Below, piece by piece: positions 1 through 7,953 of a DNA stretch of 14,664 bases. The notes beneath the pieces were generated by a model. It was not told the origin of the DNA. It saw nothing but the letters and a program-made list of their open reading frames with translations, and made no database searches. The stretch's first letter is position 1; each line of letters starts with the position of its first letter. A program made the translations under genes and the position numbers. Origin of the DNA: Clostridia bacterium. Its GTDB lineage: Bacteria > Bacillota > Clostridia > Oscillospirales > CAG-272. The DNA lies in contig JAFTUB010000037.1 in NCBI GenBank assembly GCA_017466495.1, positions 1 through 14,664 of the forward strand. The letters are read 5' to 3'.

Positions 1-23
1 TAATGGCTGCAGTACAGAAATAC

Positions 24-28
24 GGAGG
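24..28 (+). promoter_or_regulatory. Ribosome binding site of the phosphoesterase
   Basis: A GGAGG lies 4 bases before the ATG at 33 and 7 bases before the ATG at 36. It is why an internal start is preferred over the in-frame ATG at 3, which has no visible ribosome site because the window begins just before it. That upstream ATG overlaps a TAA at 1-3, which could be the stop of a preceding gene outside the window. Confidence 0.7.
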
Positions 29-32
29 AAAT

Positions 33-1160
33 ATGATGATCCAGCTTCCCGAATATATGTCGGCCGCGCCCACCGTTTTTGCAGCGGGGGATAAATACCA
101 CATCTTCGTTCCCTTCTCCGACGAGGTGATCATGTGGGTACGGGTAGGTGAGCGAAAATACTACGACCACTGCAACGGCATTCTCCGCTCCAACACGAGA
201 ATGCACCGGGCGGAGATCCCCATGGCTGTCCTTGACCGGGAAAAGGAATACACGGTGGTCTACCGTAAAATGATCGAGCGCAAGCCCTACTTCCCCACAA
301 GTGAAGAGCCAAGGGAGCTGACCGTTTCCTTCCGTCCCGTGCCGGAGGAGGGGGAGATCAGCATCTACCACATCTCGGACGCCCACAATCTGGTGGCCGA
401 GCCGGTGGCGGCAGGTCGAAAATTCGGCCGTGAGATCGACCTTTTGGTGCTCAACGGGGACATCCCCAATCACAGCGGCGACATTGAGAATTTCAACGCC
501 ATCTGTGAAATTGCCGCCGGGGTGACCGAGGGGCACTGCCCCTGCGTCTTCGCCCGGGGCAACCATGACACCCGGGGCATTCACGCCGAGGATATGCCCC
601 ACTACATCCCCACAGTGAACGGACGAACCTATTACACCTTCCGTGTGGGCTGTGTATGGGGACTTCTGCTGGACTGCGGCGAGGACAAGGACGACAGTAT
701 GCCGAACTACGGCTATACCATCTGCTTCCACCAGTTCCGGGAGGAGGAAACCGATTTCATCCGCGAGGTCATTGCCAATGCCGAGCGGGAGTACGCCGCC
801 CCCGGGGTGAAGCACAAGCTGGTGATCTCCCATGTGGCATTCACCCACATCTGTCCGCCCCCCTTCGACATCGAGCAGGAGCTTTACGGCGAGTGGGCAC
901 GTCTGATGCGGGACCATGTGAAGCCCGATCTTCTGCTCTTCGGCCACCACCATCAGGTGGAGATCAGCCCTGTGGGCTCGGATTTCGACCACCAGGGTCA
1001 GCCCTGCACCGCCATCATCGGCTCCAAGCCCCTCAAGGGAAAGGACGGTGCCCCCAACCACTTCATCGGCGCAGGGATCATCCTGCAGGAGGACGGGCGA
1101 AAACGGATCATTTTCAACAGCGATGAAGGTGAGGTTCTCCGGGACGAGGTCATTGACTAG
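33..1160 (+). CDS. Calcineurin-like metallophosphoesterase
   Basis: This predicted cytoplasmic hydrolase of about 375 residues belongs to the two-metal calcineurin-like phosphoesterases, which cleave phosphomono- or phosphodiesters. The metal-binding blocks appear in the expected order: a DxH in ISDAHN (D116, H118), GD in LNGDIPN (142-143), GNHD (176-179), a lone His in SHVAF (267) and GHHH (304-307). The first 110 residues lack these motifs and look like a beta-rich N-terminal domain, as in purple-acid-phosphatase-like members; that part is inference. No signal peptide or membrane segment is seen. The start at 33 (or 36) follows GGAGG; an in-frame ATG at 3 would add 10 residues. The gene is the only plus-strand gene and ends before a hairpin terminator, so it may be the last gene of an operon entering from the left. 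The substrate cannot be told from the sequence. Confidence 0.9.
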   Translation: MMIQLPEYMSAAPTVFAAGDKYHIFVPFSDEVIMWVRVGERKYYDHCNGILRSNTRMHRAEIPMAVLDREKEYTVVYRKMIERKPYFPTSEEPRELTVSFRPVPEEGEISIYHISDAHNLVAEPVAAGRKFGREIDLLVLNGDIPNHSGDIENFNAICEIAAGVTEGHCPCVFARGNHDTRGIHAEDMPHYIPTVNGRTYYTFRVGCVWGLLLDCGEDKDDSMPNYGYTICFHQFREEETDFIREVIANAEREYAAPGVKHKLVISHVAFTHICPPPFDIEQELYGEWARLMRDHVKPDLLLFGHHHQVEISPVGSDFDHQGQPCTAIIGSKPLKGKDGAPNHFIGAGIILQEDGRKRIIFNSDEGEVLRDEVID

Positions 1161-1239
1161 ATTCCTTGTACAAAGGGAGAGGACTTTCTTACCCATAAGT
1201 TCGCCCCCATCGCCGTCAGCGTTAGCTGGGTAATCCAAC

Positions 1240-1284
1240 TTACCGCAGAGTGCAACCGTTCAAGTTGCGCTCTGCGGTAATTTT
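1240..1284 (+). terminator. Rho-independent terminator after the phosphoesterase
   Basis: A 17-base inverted repeat (1240-1256 and 1264-1280) with a 7-base loop is followed by TTTT at 1281-1284. The single imperfect position is a T facing a G, a wobble pair in plus-strand RNA but an A-C mismatch on the other strand. The T run is also only on the plus-strand side. It therefore most likely ends the phosphoesterase transcript. The regulator gene converges on it from the right. A second, weaker pairing, TTACCCA (1189-1195) with TGGGTAA (1227-1233), lies just before it. Confidence 0.85.
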
Positions 1285-1317
1285 GTGTGATAGACTTGCT
1301 AATTATCCGTGCAAATA

Positions 1318-2475
1318 TTAAGCGTACAGAACCTTCTTGATTTCCTCTACAGCATTCTTATACTGTTCTGACTTTGTAAATTCATTCTCTTCGCCGGAAT
1401 ACATTCCGCTAAAACTAAATGCCCAATGTGGGGTTCGCTCAGCAAAGAACTTGTAGTCCGCCAAAATTTCTTTATTTTCTGTCTTTCCCTTTACCCACAC
1501 ATACATTTCACGCGCAGCTTTTGCAGCTTTGTCCAATGCCTTATATGCTGCGTCATAATCGTGATTCAACAAATTCGTATTGCACTGCATGGTATATGCC
1601 GTGATCAGATAACAATATGGCATCTTTTCATAGGAATTAACCTCAAGTGATGTTGCATCTGAGTATAAGGATACTGCCATTTTTGCAATGCTCTCTGCGT
1701 GTTCCAATATCGGGATGGATTTATCTTTCTCATACACACCGAAATTTACGCTTTCATACAATGCCTTCAGATAATCCAGGCATTTTTCTTTATCCGCAGC
1801 CAATTTCACTTTGCTCGCTTTGCCAATGGCTTTTTGCACGTACAGCACTTTGCTTTGTGCGGTGTATTTTATTCCGCAGGTTGTTGGAAGCATTTCGACG
1901 CAATGCAGAGCTTCATCAAAATGATCATCCAAGAGCATAAGTTGGATCATCAACTGATTTGCCTGTATCTGCAGTTCTATGCCCGAAGTGTTGTTGCAAA
2001 CCGATGACAGCATTGATTTGCACTGCGTATAGATAGATTCATAAGTACTCGCTTCAATGTGAAATTTCCCTCTCGCCTTTCCCACCAAAAGGTAATCGTA
2101 TAAGGCTAATGCGCACTTATACTTCACTTCATAATCGGCAGGATACTTGCGCAGATACTCTTTATACAGATTCGCTGCCAATAAATCAGCATTGTTTTCT
2201 CTTGTGTTGACGGAATAATGTGCCCAAACGGTATTTACATTGCGAACAAGCGTTTCCTGATCGGCTTTTTCGTCAAATCCCACGCCAAGCAAGTAATCGG
2301 TTGATACGCAAAGGATACTTGCGAGAGGAACAATTTGCGATATATCCGGCATTGTGTTATTACATTCCCAATTGGATACAGATTGAACTGAAACCCCAAT
2401 GTGTTCTGCAAGCACAGCCTGCGATAAGCCTGCATCCGTGCGCAGCTTTTTGATTTTCTGGCCAAAATTCAACAT
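1318..2475 (-). CDS. XRE-family regulator with helical-repeat C-terminal domain
   Basis: The first 60 or so residues form a Cro/C1-type helix-turn-helix: GQKIKKLRTDAGLSQ, then AEHIGVS, then SVSNWE, then the typical TDYLLG end near residue 60. The remaining 320 residues are helical and rich in Tyr, Ala and Lys, with blocks such as YKEYLRKYPADYEVKYKCA that look like TPR-type repeats. The layout resembles the peptide-responsive RRNPP regulators, but that is only architecture, and no convincing peptide gene is seen nearby. The start at 2475 is chosen because AAGGA (2482-2486) sits 6 bases before it; in-frame ATGs at 2481 and 2493 lie too close to, or before, that site. Base composition is much lower in GC than the neighbours (42-47% in three 60-base lines counted by hand), and it uses TTA/CTA/TCA codons that the neighbours avoid, suggesting acquisition by transfer. 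It has its own promoter. Confidence 0.85.
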   Translation of the reverse strand: MLNFGQKIKKLRTDAGLSQAVLAEHIGVSVQSVSNWECNNTMPDISQIVPLASILCVSTDYLLGVGFDEKADQETLVRNVNTVWAHYSVNTRENNADLLAANLYKEYLRKYPADYEVKYKCALALYDYLLVGKARGKFHIEASTYESIYTQCKSMLSSVCNNTSGIELQIQANQLMIQLMLLDDHFDEALHCVEMLPTTCGIKYTAQSKVLYVQKAIGKASKVKLAADKEKCLDYLKALYESVNFGVYEKDKSIPILEHAESIAKMAVSLYSDATSLEVNSYEKMPYCYLITAYTMQCNTNLLNHDYDAAYKALDKAAKAAREMYVWVKGKTENKEILADYKFFAERTPHWAFSFSGMYSGEENEFTKSEQYKNAVEEIKKVLYA

Positions 2476-2531
2476 ATTCATTCCTTCTTTCATTGTTTGA
2501 TGGAAAGATCGTAGCTACTCTTTCTGATTAC

Positions 2532-2540
2532 ATTATAGCA
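2532..2540 (-). promoter_or_regulatory. Extended -10 promoter of the XRE regulator
   Basis: On the minus strand this reads TGCTATAAT, a perfect -10 with the TG of an extended -10. No good -35 box lies 16-18 bases upstream, where the DNA is nearly all A and T; extended -10 promoters can work without one. The transcript would start near 2525, leaving a leader of about 50 bases before the ATG at 2475. Confidence 0.65.
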
Positions 2541-2771
2541 GAGAATATTTAAAATAAAATATAGCAAACCGTTAGCACAATTCCAAACGTATTTATACAC
2601 CGTGTTATATCAAACAATTGAAAATTTTTGCTTCGTTATCATTGTACCATATTTTTGTGAGAATTTGTAGAAGGAGAAAACGCGTTTGATGAACAATGGG
2701 CCACCGAAAGTAACCTTTTGGTCGCTCTCAGTGGTTAAAATATGGATAAGTTTGCTCACTTGGAGCCGAAC
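2541..2771. other. AT-rich gene-poor stretch with a hairpin
   Basis: No convincing gene is seen between the regulator promoter and the beta-galactosidase terminator. The left part (2541-2660) is very AT-rich. An imperfect hairpin at 2698-2727 (13-base arms, TAAC loop, one C-C mismatch) pairs better as plus-strand RNA because two positions are G-U pairs. A possible 54-codon reading frame begins with ATG at 2689, or TTG at 2686, behind an AAGGAG at 2671-2676. It runs through the terminator hairpin to a TAG at 2851-2853 and resembles no protein I know. The stretch could be a decayed gene, a mobile-element scar or a small RNA locus. Confidence 0.4.
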
Positions 2772-2802
2772 AAAAGGCTCCCTTTACACAAGGGAGCCTT
2801 TT
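2772..2802 (-). terminator. Terminator of the beta-galactosidase gene
   Basis: Perfect 13-base arms (2772-2784 and 2790-2802) enclose a 5-base loop, with four A at one outer edge and four T at the other, so it can act in both directions. It lies about 100 bases after the beta-galactosidase stop and nothing convincing precedes it on the plus strand, so its main job is probably to end the minus-strand message. The intervening 2803-2902 holds no feature that I can see. Confidence 0.85.
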
Positions 2803-2902
2803 CATGTAGCGACTAATTCAATTGTTATTCCGGAGTGTAAAACCGTCCTTTAGCACCCCAAACTTATACAGCACACTTTTTTTGCTTTCCGATCCTTCGG
2901 TC

Positions 2903-5900
2903 TTATTCCCTTCCCGCCTCGGCAAATTCATCCATGTTGTTGATGATGCCGGGGAGGATGCGGAAGGAGAAGGCGATCTCGGTCTCGGAGAGGGCGTACT
3001 TGGGATTCAGATCGGGTCCGCAGGAAGCAGAGCCGATGCCGGCGTGGCGGTAGTCGATGTGCACCACCGTCTCGGGCATGGCCACAAGCTCATAGTCATG
3101 ATCGGTGTTGGTCAGCTGCTCGGTGGTAAAGTGGGATGCGTTGAAGCTGAAGGGGGCATTCACCGAAGCAAAGAGCAGACCGCGGCCTGCCGCCGTGGAG
3201 ATGTCCATCCAGGCCGTATCGGCATGGGCACAGTTCTCCTGAGGACGGACGTAGGGCTCGAAATGCTCGGTCACGGTGGTTTCAAACAGTCCCAGGCGGG
3301 AGGCAAGTCGCTTATCCAGGTAGGATTCCACGGGGCCGCGGCCGAAGTAGCGCAGGCGCTCGCTGCCCTCGGGCATCCGGGTCACAAAGCCAAAGCGAGG
3401 CAGAGGGGGCATTCCCTCCCGCAGCTTGGCATCAATATCCACGCGAATGCCGCCGGCGGCATAAACGGTGTAGGTCAGTACCGCCTGCATGATGGGCAGC
3501 AGAGAGGGAGCACCCAGGGAGATCTTCGCCGTGATCACCGCGGACTTATCGTCCAGCGACACACTGCTGCAGTTGTAGCAATGCACCTTCATCTGATCGT
3601 ACCGCTCGGCAAACCATTTGCGCTTGAGGTTGCGGTCATTATCAGTGGGGGCGCGCCAAACGGTGGGGGTAAGGGGAGCCGCGAGCAGCTCGGCGCCGTG
3701 ATCCCGAATGGAGGTCAGCAGGCCGTGAATCCGATCGAAGGTATACACCGTCTCCCCTGCGGTTACCGTGATCTGTGTCTTGGTATTGGTCAGGGTCAGG
3801 CGTGTTCCCGCGGGAACGGTATCCCGCAGAGCGGGCTTGGGCATGGGTTCGTTGGGGACGGACAGCTGGACAAAGCCAAGCTCGTGTCCCATCGGTGCCC
3901 AGGGCGTGGTGGTATTGCTCCGCAGGAACAGATTCAAAGTCGCAGTTCCGCAGGGCAGGTCGCCATAGACCAGCATATAGCGGCTGCTGTTTTGAGGAGA
4001 GATGTACAGGGGACCGATGCGGCCTTCTGCCGCCACCGTGCCATCCACCTCGATGTTCCAGTACAGATCGCAGTCGTCAAGGCTGCGGAAATAGCGCAGG
4101 TTCTTGATGCGTACCGACTTTTTGTCGGCATCAAAATCGGTGACGGCGAAGGGCTTGAGCGCCTGCTTCAGCTCAAGCAGGCCCGTATGAAGACGACGGT
4201 CGGGATAAACCAAACCATCCACGCAGAAGGTGCCGTCATGGGGGTTTTCCCCGAAGTCACCGCCATAGGTGAAGTTTGGCTTGGCATACCGGTTCTCGCC
4301 AATGGCCACCGAGTGGTCGATGAACTCCCACACACAGCCCCCGAAGAAGGCATCGTTGGCGTAGATCATCTCCCAATAGTCGGCCAAATCACCGGGACCA
4401 TTGCCCATGGCGTGGCTGTACTCGCACAGGAAAAGGGGCTTTTTCGGAGCATTCTCCAGGTAATCGCGGCAGAGATCCAGCTCCCAGTACATTCTGCTCA
4501 CCACATCCACGAAACCGTATTCCTCCGGAATGGTTTCCCCATCCCGGAGCATTCTGGCGGCACGTCGGGAAATGTCCTCGCAGTGAATGAGGCGGCTGTC
4601 GTCCCGGGAACGGAAATAGCGGTCCATCTCGATCTGATTCCGACCGATGCCCGATTCGTTGCCCAAGGACCACATGATGATGCAGGGGTGGTTCTTATCC
4701 CGCTCCAGCATCCGCTCGGCGCGGTCGAGGTAGGCAGCCGTCCAGTCGGGATGATCGGTGAGTCCGTCCCAATCCCCTACGGTCTGCATACCGTGGGTCT
4801 CCAGGTCAGTTTCGTCGCAGACATAAAGCCCCAGCTTATCGCAGAGTCCCACCAGACGGGGATCGTTGGGGTAGTGGCTGGTGCGCACCATGTTGACATT
4901 ATGGGCCTTCATAATGAGCAGATCGCGGCGCATATGGTCCAAGGGGGTGGCATGGCCCAGCAGGTGATGGCTGTCATGGCGGTTGACGCCCTTGGCCTTG
5001 ACCTTCTGTCCGTTGATGTAGATCACGCTGTCGCGAATCTCCACATGGCGGAAGCCCACGGGCAGGCGAATGATCTCCTCCCCGGCGTAAAGGCGGAGCA
5101 CGTACAGGATAGGTGCCTCATCCGACCAAAGCTGCAGGTCGCGCAGGGCAAGGGAGAACTCACCCGTTCCCTCCACCGTTACGCTGCCCTCGGCGGCAAG
5201 CTTGCCATCGGGGGTTTCCAGGCGGTAGGCAACAGGAAGCGTTCCGTTGGCGGTAAGGGTCACCGAGAGGGTGCCCCGATCAAAGGTTTCCTGTACACGG
5301 GGGCGAACATCAATATCCACCAGGTGGGTCTTGTCCCGCAGGAGCAGATAAACCTCGCGGAAAATACCCGAGAAGCGGAACATATCCTGGTCTTCCAGGT
5401 AGGAACCGTCGCACCACTTCAGCACCACCACCGTAATCTCATTTTCAAAAGGCGCGGGGCTGCCCTCTTCCGTGAAACGGAGATAATCGGTGACATCAAA
5501 TTCGCTGGTCATGTGGCTGACCTGGCTGTAGCCCACGAAGCGGCGGTTGACAAAAAGATAGAAGCAGGAATCCACGCCCTCAAAATTGAGAAGGATGCGC
5601 TTGCCGGCCATCTCGGGGGAGAGGCAGACGGTACGCTGATACAGGCCGCAGGGGTTATCCTCCGGTACATGGGGGGGATCCACAGGATAGGGATAGCGCA
5701 CATTGGTGTACTGGGGCACGTCGTAACCACGCCCCAGGGCAACCTGCCAGTTCATGGGTACGGTCAGACGCTCGGCATCTGCCATGGAGAAGTTTGGATC
5801 GGTCACATCGGGCAGATCGTGCAGAGAGGGATACCAGCGGAACTGCCAGTCCCCGCAAAGGCTGACAAAGCGAGAGGAAAGTGCGCGGTTATCGGTAGCT

Positions 5901-6007
5901 TCGGCACGGTCGGCGACAGCGTCCGACTGGAAGGGGATGTAATAGGCGTGAGGCTTTTCACATCCCACGTGCAGATGCTCAAGGGAGCGGTGATAAGTGT
6001 ACTCCAT
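2903..6007 (-). CDS. lacZ: Beta-galactosidase, glycoside hydrolase family 2
   Basis: This intracellular enzyme hydrolyses terminal beta-galactosides such as lactose. At 1034 residues it is close to E. coli LacZ (1023) and has the full five-domain layout: sugar-binding domain (about 20-225), Ig-like domain (to about 315), TIM barrel (to about 620), a linking domain and a C-terminal domain starting near WRAPTDND (784-791). Visible active-site residues are GVNRH (His344), SHYPNDP (His378), metal ligands in LETHG (E403, H405), the acid/base Glu451 in SLGNESG, and the nucleophile Glu529 in LCEYSHAMGN. CDGSYLEDQD matches the galactose-contact Asp region of E. coli LacZ. There is no signal peptide. 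The start at 6007 follows AAAGGAG by 6 bases; an upstream in-frame ATG at 6049 has none. The position of E. coli Trp999 appears to be Cys and that of Asn604 appears to be Asp. It is transcribed alone, without an adjacent permease or lac repressor, so its natural sugar and regulation are open. Confidence 0.97.
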   Translation of the reverse strand: MEYTYHRSLEHLHVGCEKPHAYYIPFQSDAVADRAEATDNRALSSRFVSLCGDWQFRWYPSLHDLPDVTDPNFSMADAERLTVPMNWQVALGRGYDVPQYTNVRYPYPVDPPHVPEDNPCGLYQRTVCLSPEMAGKRILLNFEGVDSCFYLFVNRRFVGYSQVSHMTSEFDVTDYLRFTEEGSPAPFENEITVVVLKWCDGSYLEDQDMFRFSGIFREVYLLLRDKTHLVDIDVRPRVQETFDRGTLSVTLTANGTLPVAYRLETPDGKLAAEGSVTVEGTGEFSLALRDLQLWSDEAPILYVLRLYAGEEIIRLPVGFRHVEIRDSVIYINGQKVKAKGVNRHDSHHLLGHATPLDHMRRDLLIMKAHNVNMVRTSHYPNDPRLVGLCDKLGLYVCDETDLETHGMQTVGDWDGLTDHPDWTAAYLDRAERMLERDKNHPCIIMWSLGNESGIGRNQIEMDRYFRSRDDSRLIHCEDISRRAARMLRDGETIPEEYGFVDVVSRMYWELDLCRDYLENAPKKPLFLCEYSHAMGNGPGDLADYWEMIYANDAFFGGCVWEFIDHSVAIGENRYAKPNFTYGGDFGENPHDGTFCVDGLVYPDRRLHTGLLELKQALKPFAVTDFDADKKSVRIKNLRYFRSLDDCDLYWNIEVDGTVAAEGRIGPLYISPQNSSRYMLVYGDLPCGTATLNLFLRSNTTTPWAPMGHELGFVQLSVPNEPMPKPALRDTVPAGTRLTLTNTKTQITVTAGETVYTFDRIHGLLTSIRDHGAELLAAPLTPTVWRAPTDNDRNLKRKWFAERYDQMKVHCYNCSSVSLDDKSAVITAKISLGAPSLLPIMQAVLTYTVYAAGGIRVDIDAKLREGMPPLPRFGFVTRMPEGSERLRYFGRGPVESYLDKRLASRLGLFETTVTEHFEPYVRPQENCAHADTAWMDISTAAGRGLLFASVNAPFSFNASHFTTEQLTNTDHDYELVAMPETVVHIDYRHAGIGSASCGPDLNPKYALSETEIAFSFRILPGIINNMDEFAEAGRE

Positions 6008-6061
6008 GAGGTTCTCCTTTCGTGGGGGGCATAAAATAGAAAAAAACATTCTCTTGGCCTT

Positions 6062-6090
6062 ATTATGCCATAAAATTCACGCCTTTGCAA
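6062..6090 (-). promoter_or_regulatory. Promoter of the beta-galactosidase gene
   Basis: Minus-strand boxes are TTGCAA (6085-6090) and CATAAT (6062-6067), with exactly 17 bases between them. Transcription would start near 6055 and give a leader of about 48 bases. I looked for an operator or a catabolite-repression site around it and found nothing matching the usual consensus. Confidence 0.75.
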
Positions 6091-6133
6091 GGACAAATTC
6101 CGCATCCGAGGGGACTTTTTCATGACATTTGCC

Positions 6134-6173
6134 AAAAGAAGGGTGCCGCACAAAATGTGCGGCACCCTTCTTT
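6134..6173 (-). terminator. Terminator of the plsY-rqcH operon
   Basis: A perfect 18-base stem (6135-6152 and 6156-6173) with a 3-base loop ends in TTTT on the minus strand. The first stem base is also the first base of the rqcH stop codon, so the hairpin starts inside the stop. The core of this stem recurs in the terminator at 14474-14505. Confidence 0.93.
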
Positions 6174-7942
6174 CAGCCCTTCACCCGCAGACGCTTCACC
6201 GTCTCGGGGTCAGGCGTCACATAGGCTGTCCAGTTGGTATGGTAGATCACAAGCCCGGGTTTGCCCCCTGCCGGCTTTTTCACATGACGCGCCAGGGTGT
6301 AGTCCACCGCCACGTTCTGCCCATCGGCAGCCCCGGAGTGATAGGCCGCGATCTCAGCCGCCTGGGTGAAGTCCCGGTCGGTGGGCTCCTCCTCCCCGCG
6401 GAACATGATCACGTGGGAGCCGGGACGGCCCTTGGCATGGAACCAGTAGTCATCCTTCCCTGCCAGCTTGTGGGTAATATATTCGTTCTGCAGATTGTTT
6501 TTGCCGCAGAGCACCCGCAGACCGTCATCGGTGCGGTACTGGGCGGCCACAGGTGCCTTCTGCTTGCGGGGAGCCGTCGCCTTCATGCGGGAGGCATAGC
6601 CCGCCTGGTGCAGCTCGTCGCGGATCTCGGCCAGGTCCTGGTCGGTCTCGGCGCGGCCGAGGGCATCCTCCACGCTCTCCAAATACACCAGTTCCGCCTC
6701 AGCCAGGGAAATCTGTCGGGTCAGCTCCACCTCGGCAGTCTTGGCCTTGTTGTAGCGCTTGTAGAGCCGCTGGGCATTCTGCGCAGGGGTGAGCCGCTCG
6801 TCCAGGGTGAGGGTGCAGGTGGGATAGTTCCCCTCCCCGTCGGGCTCTCCGCTGTAGTCGGTGAGCACCGCCTGCTTCATGCCCCGGGACAGCTGCCAGA
6901 GGTTGGCGGTAATCAGATCCCCCTCGGTCTTGTACTGCGCCCCCTTGGCACAGTCGGCCAGCTCAGCCCGCTGAAGGGCAAGCTTTCGGGTGATGCGGTT
7001 TTGGGCGGCGGTGAGCAGATGCAGTACATCGGCGGCCCGCTGCTTGATGCGGGTGTCCCGGTCACGGGCACCGAAAAAGCTGTCCAGCAGGCTACCCGTG
7101 TCGGGGTAGGCAGTCAGCTTTTCCTCGCCGTACTGGGTGAGAGGAAGAAAGCTGTATTCCACCGGCCGTGCGCCCTCCAGCGCCATGGTGGGGGCGGCGG
7201 GAGTCTCGCCCCGTACCGTGGCCATGATCCCGTCAAAGACCTGCCACAGCCGCTCTCCGTCGCAGTAGCGCAGAGGGGTATCGGGGTAACGGGTGGCGCG
7301 GAAGACAATCTCCCGTGCCAGGGCGGCCGACAGACCGAGATAGGTGGAGGTGATCCACTTATCGGCAGGACGGCTCTCCTCGGCGGCAGCTATGGCCGCA
7401 CAGAAGCCTTCCTCGGTTTCCTCCAGGGGATTCCGCTTGTCCTGCGGGGGCGGAAGGGTGTAGCGCATTCCCGGGAGCACCTGCCGCTTGCGGCTGGTGG
7501 TAAAGTCCACGGGACGGAGCACCGCCAGCACCCGGCGGTCGGCATCGGTAAAGATCAGATTGCTGTATTTTCCCATGATCTCGGCAATGATGCACCGCTG
7601 GGCGGCAAAGCCCATCTCATCACGGGTATCGAAGGTGAAAATCGCCACGCGCTCGAAGCCGGGCTGCTCAATTCCCGTCAGCCGCGCGCCGGTAAGATGT
7701 TTGCGCAGAAGCATACAAAACATGGGGGCGACAAGGGGGTTCTCCTTCTGCACCGAAGTAAAGCCCAGTCGGGGATTGTTTGCCCCCGCGTTGATCAGCA
7801 GGCGGCAGTTCTCCCCTGCCCCGCGGATGGCCAGCTGAATCTCATCCTGCTCGGGCTGGTAGACCTTCTCGATCTTCCCCCCCAGTCCGCGACGACGGAT
7901 CTCGTGAAGGATCACCGAGAGCATTGCGGCATCAAATGCCAT
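6173..7942 (-). CDS. rqcH: RqcH-like NFACT ribosome quality-control protein
   Basis: This is a homologue of RqcH (formerly FbpA or fibronectin-binding protein), which binds stalled 50S subunits with tRNA-Ala and adds C-terminal alanine tails to incomplete chains. It has 589 residues, the normal length. The NFACT-N domain spans about 1-200 (opening MAFDAAMLSVILHEI, then PRLGFT and LLRKHL near 80), a helical and coiled-coil middle spans about 290-450, and the NFACT-R domain spans about 465-575 with WFHAKGRPGSH at 500-510. The functionally important Asp-Arg pair of B. subtilis RqcH (97-98) appears as Glu97-Arg98. The start at 7942 follows AGGATG, which overlaps the TAG of the acetyltransferase gene 11 bases upstream. 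It is the last gene of the operon, and the terminator begins in its stop codon. Confidence 0.94.
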   Translation of the reverse strand: MAFDAAMLSVILHEIRRRGLGGKIEKVYQPEQDEIQLAIRGAGENCRLLINAGANNPRLGFTSVQKENPLVAPMFCMLLRKHLTGARLTGIEQPGFERVAIFTFDTRDEMGFAAQRCIIAEIMGKYSNLIFTDADRRVLAVLRPVDFTTSRKRQVLPGMRYTLPPPQDKRNPLEETEEGFCAAIAAAEESRPADKWITSTYLGLSAALAREIVFRATRYPDTPLRYCDGERLWQVFDGIMATVRGETPAAPTMALEGARPVEYSFLPLTQYGEEKLTAYPDTGSLLDSFFGARDRDTRIKQRAADVLHLLTAAQNRITRKLALQRAELADCAKGAQYKTEGDLITANLWQLSRGMKQAVLTDYSGEPDGEGNYPTCTLTLDERLTPAQNAQRLYKRYNKAKTAEVELTRQISLAEAELVYLESVEDALGRAETDQDLAEIRDELHQAGYASRMKATAPRKQKAPVAAQYRTDDGLRVLCGKNNLQNEYITHKLAGKDDYWFHAKGRPGSHVIMFRGEEEPTDRDFTQAAEIAAYHSGAADGQNVAVDYTLARHVKKPAGGKPGLVIYHTNWTAYVTPDPETVKRLRVKG

Positions 7943-7953
7943 ATGATCACATC

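Noticed and set aside
2618..2646. Plus-strand promoter with TTGAAA at 2618-2623
   Set aside because: The hexamer 17 bases downstream is ATTGTA, a poor -10.
2641..2649. Second possible minus-strand extended -10 (TGGTACAAT) for the regulator
   Set aside because: It lies far upstream of the better TGCTATAAT, has no -35 and would give a leader of about 160 bases.
2689..2853. 54-codon plus-strand frame as a firm gene
   Set aside because: It reads through a strong terminator hairpin, has no convincing promoter and matches nothing known to me; kept only as a low-interest observation.
2822..6034. Plus-strand open frame of 1070 codons opposite lacZ
   Set aside because: It lies in exact codon register with the clear GH2 gene, its protein has no recognisable fold and is rich in Gly, His and Ile as expected from reverse-complemented codons, and it lacks a ribosome site.
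6008..6133. Operator or catabolite-repression site for lacZ
   Set aside because: No sequence near the promoter matches the usual cre consensus or a clear operator palindrome.
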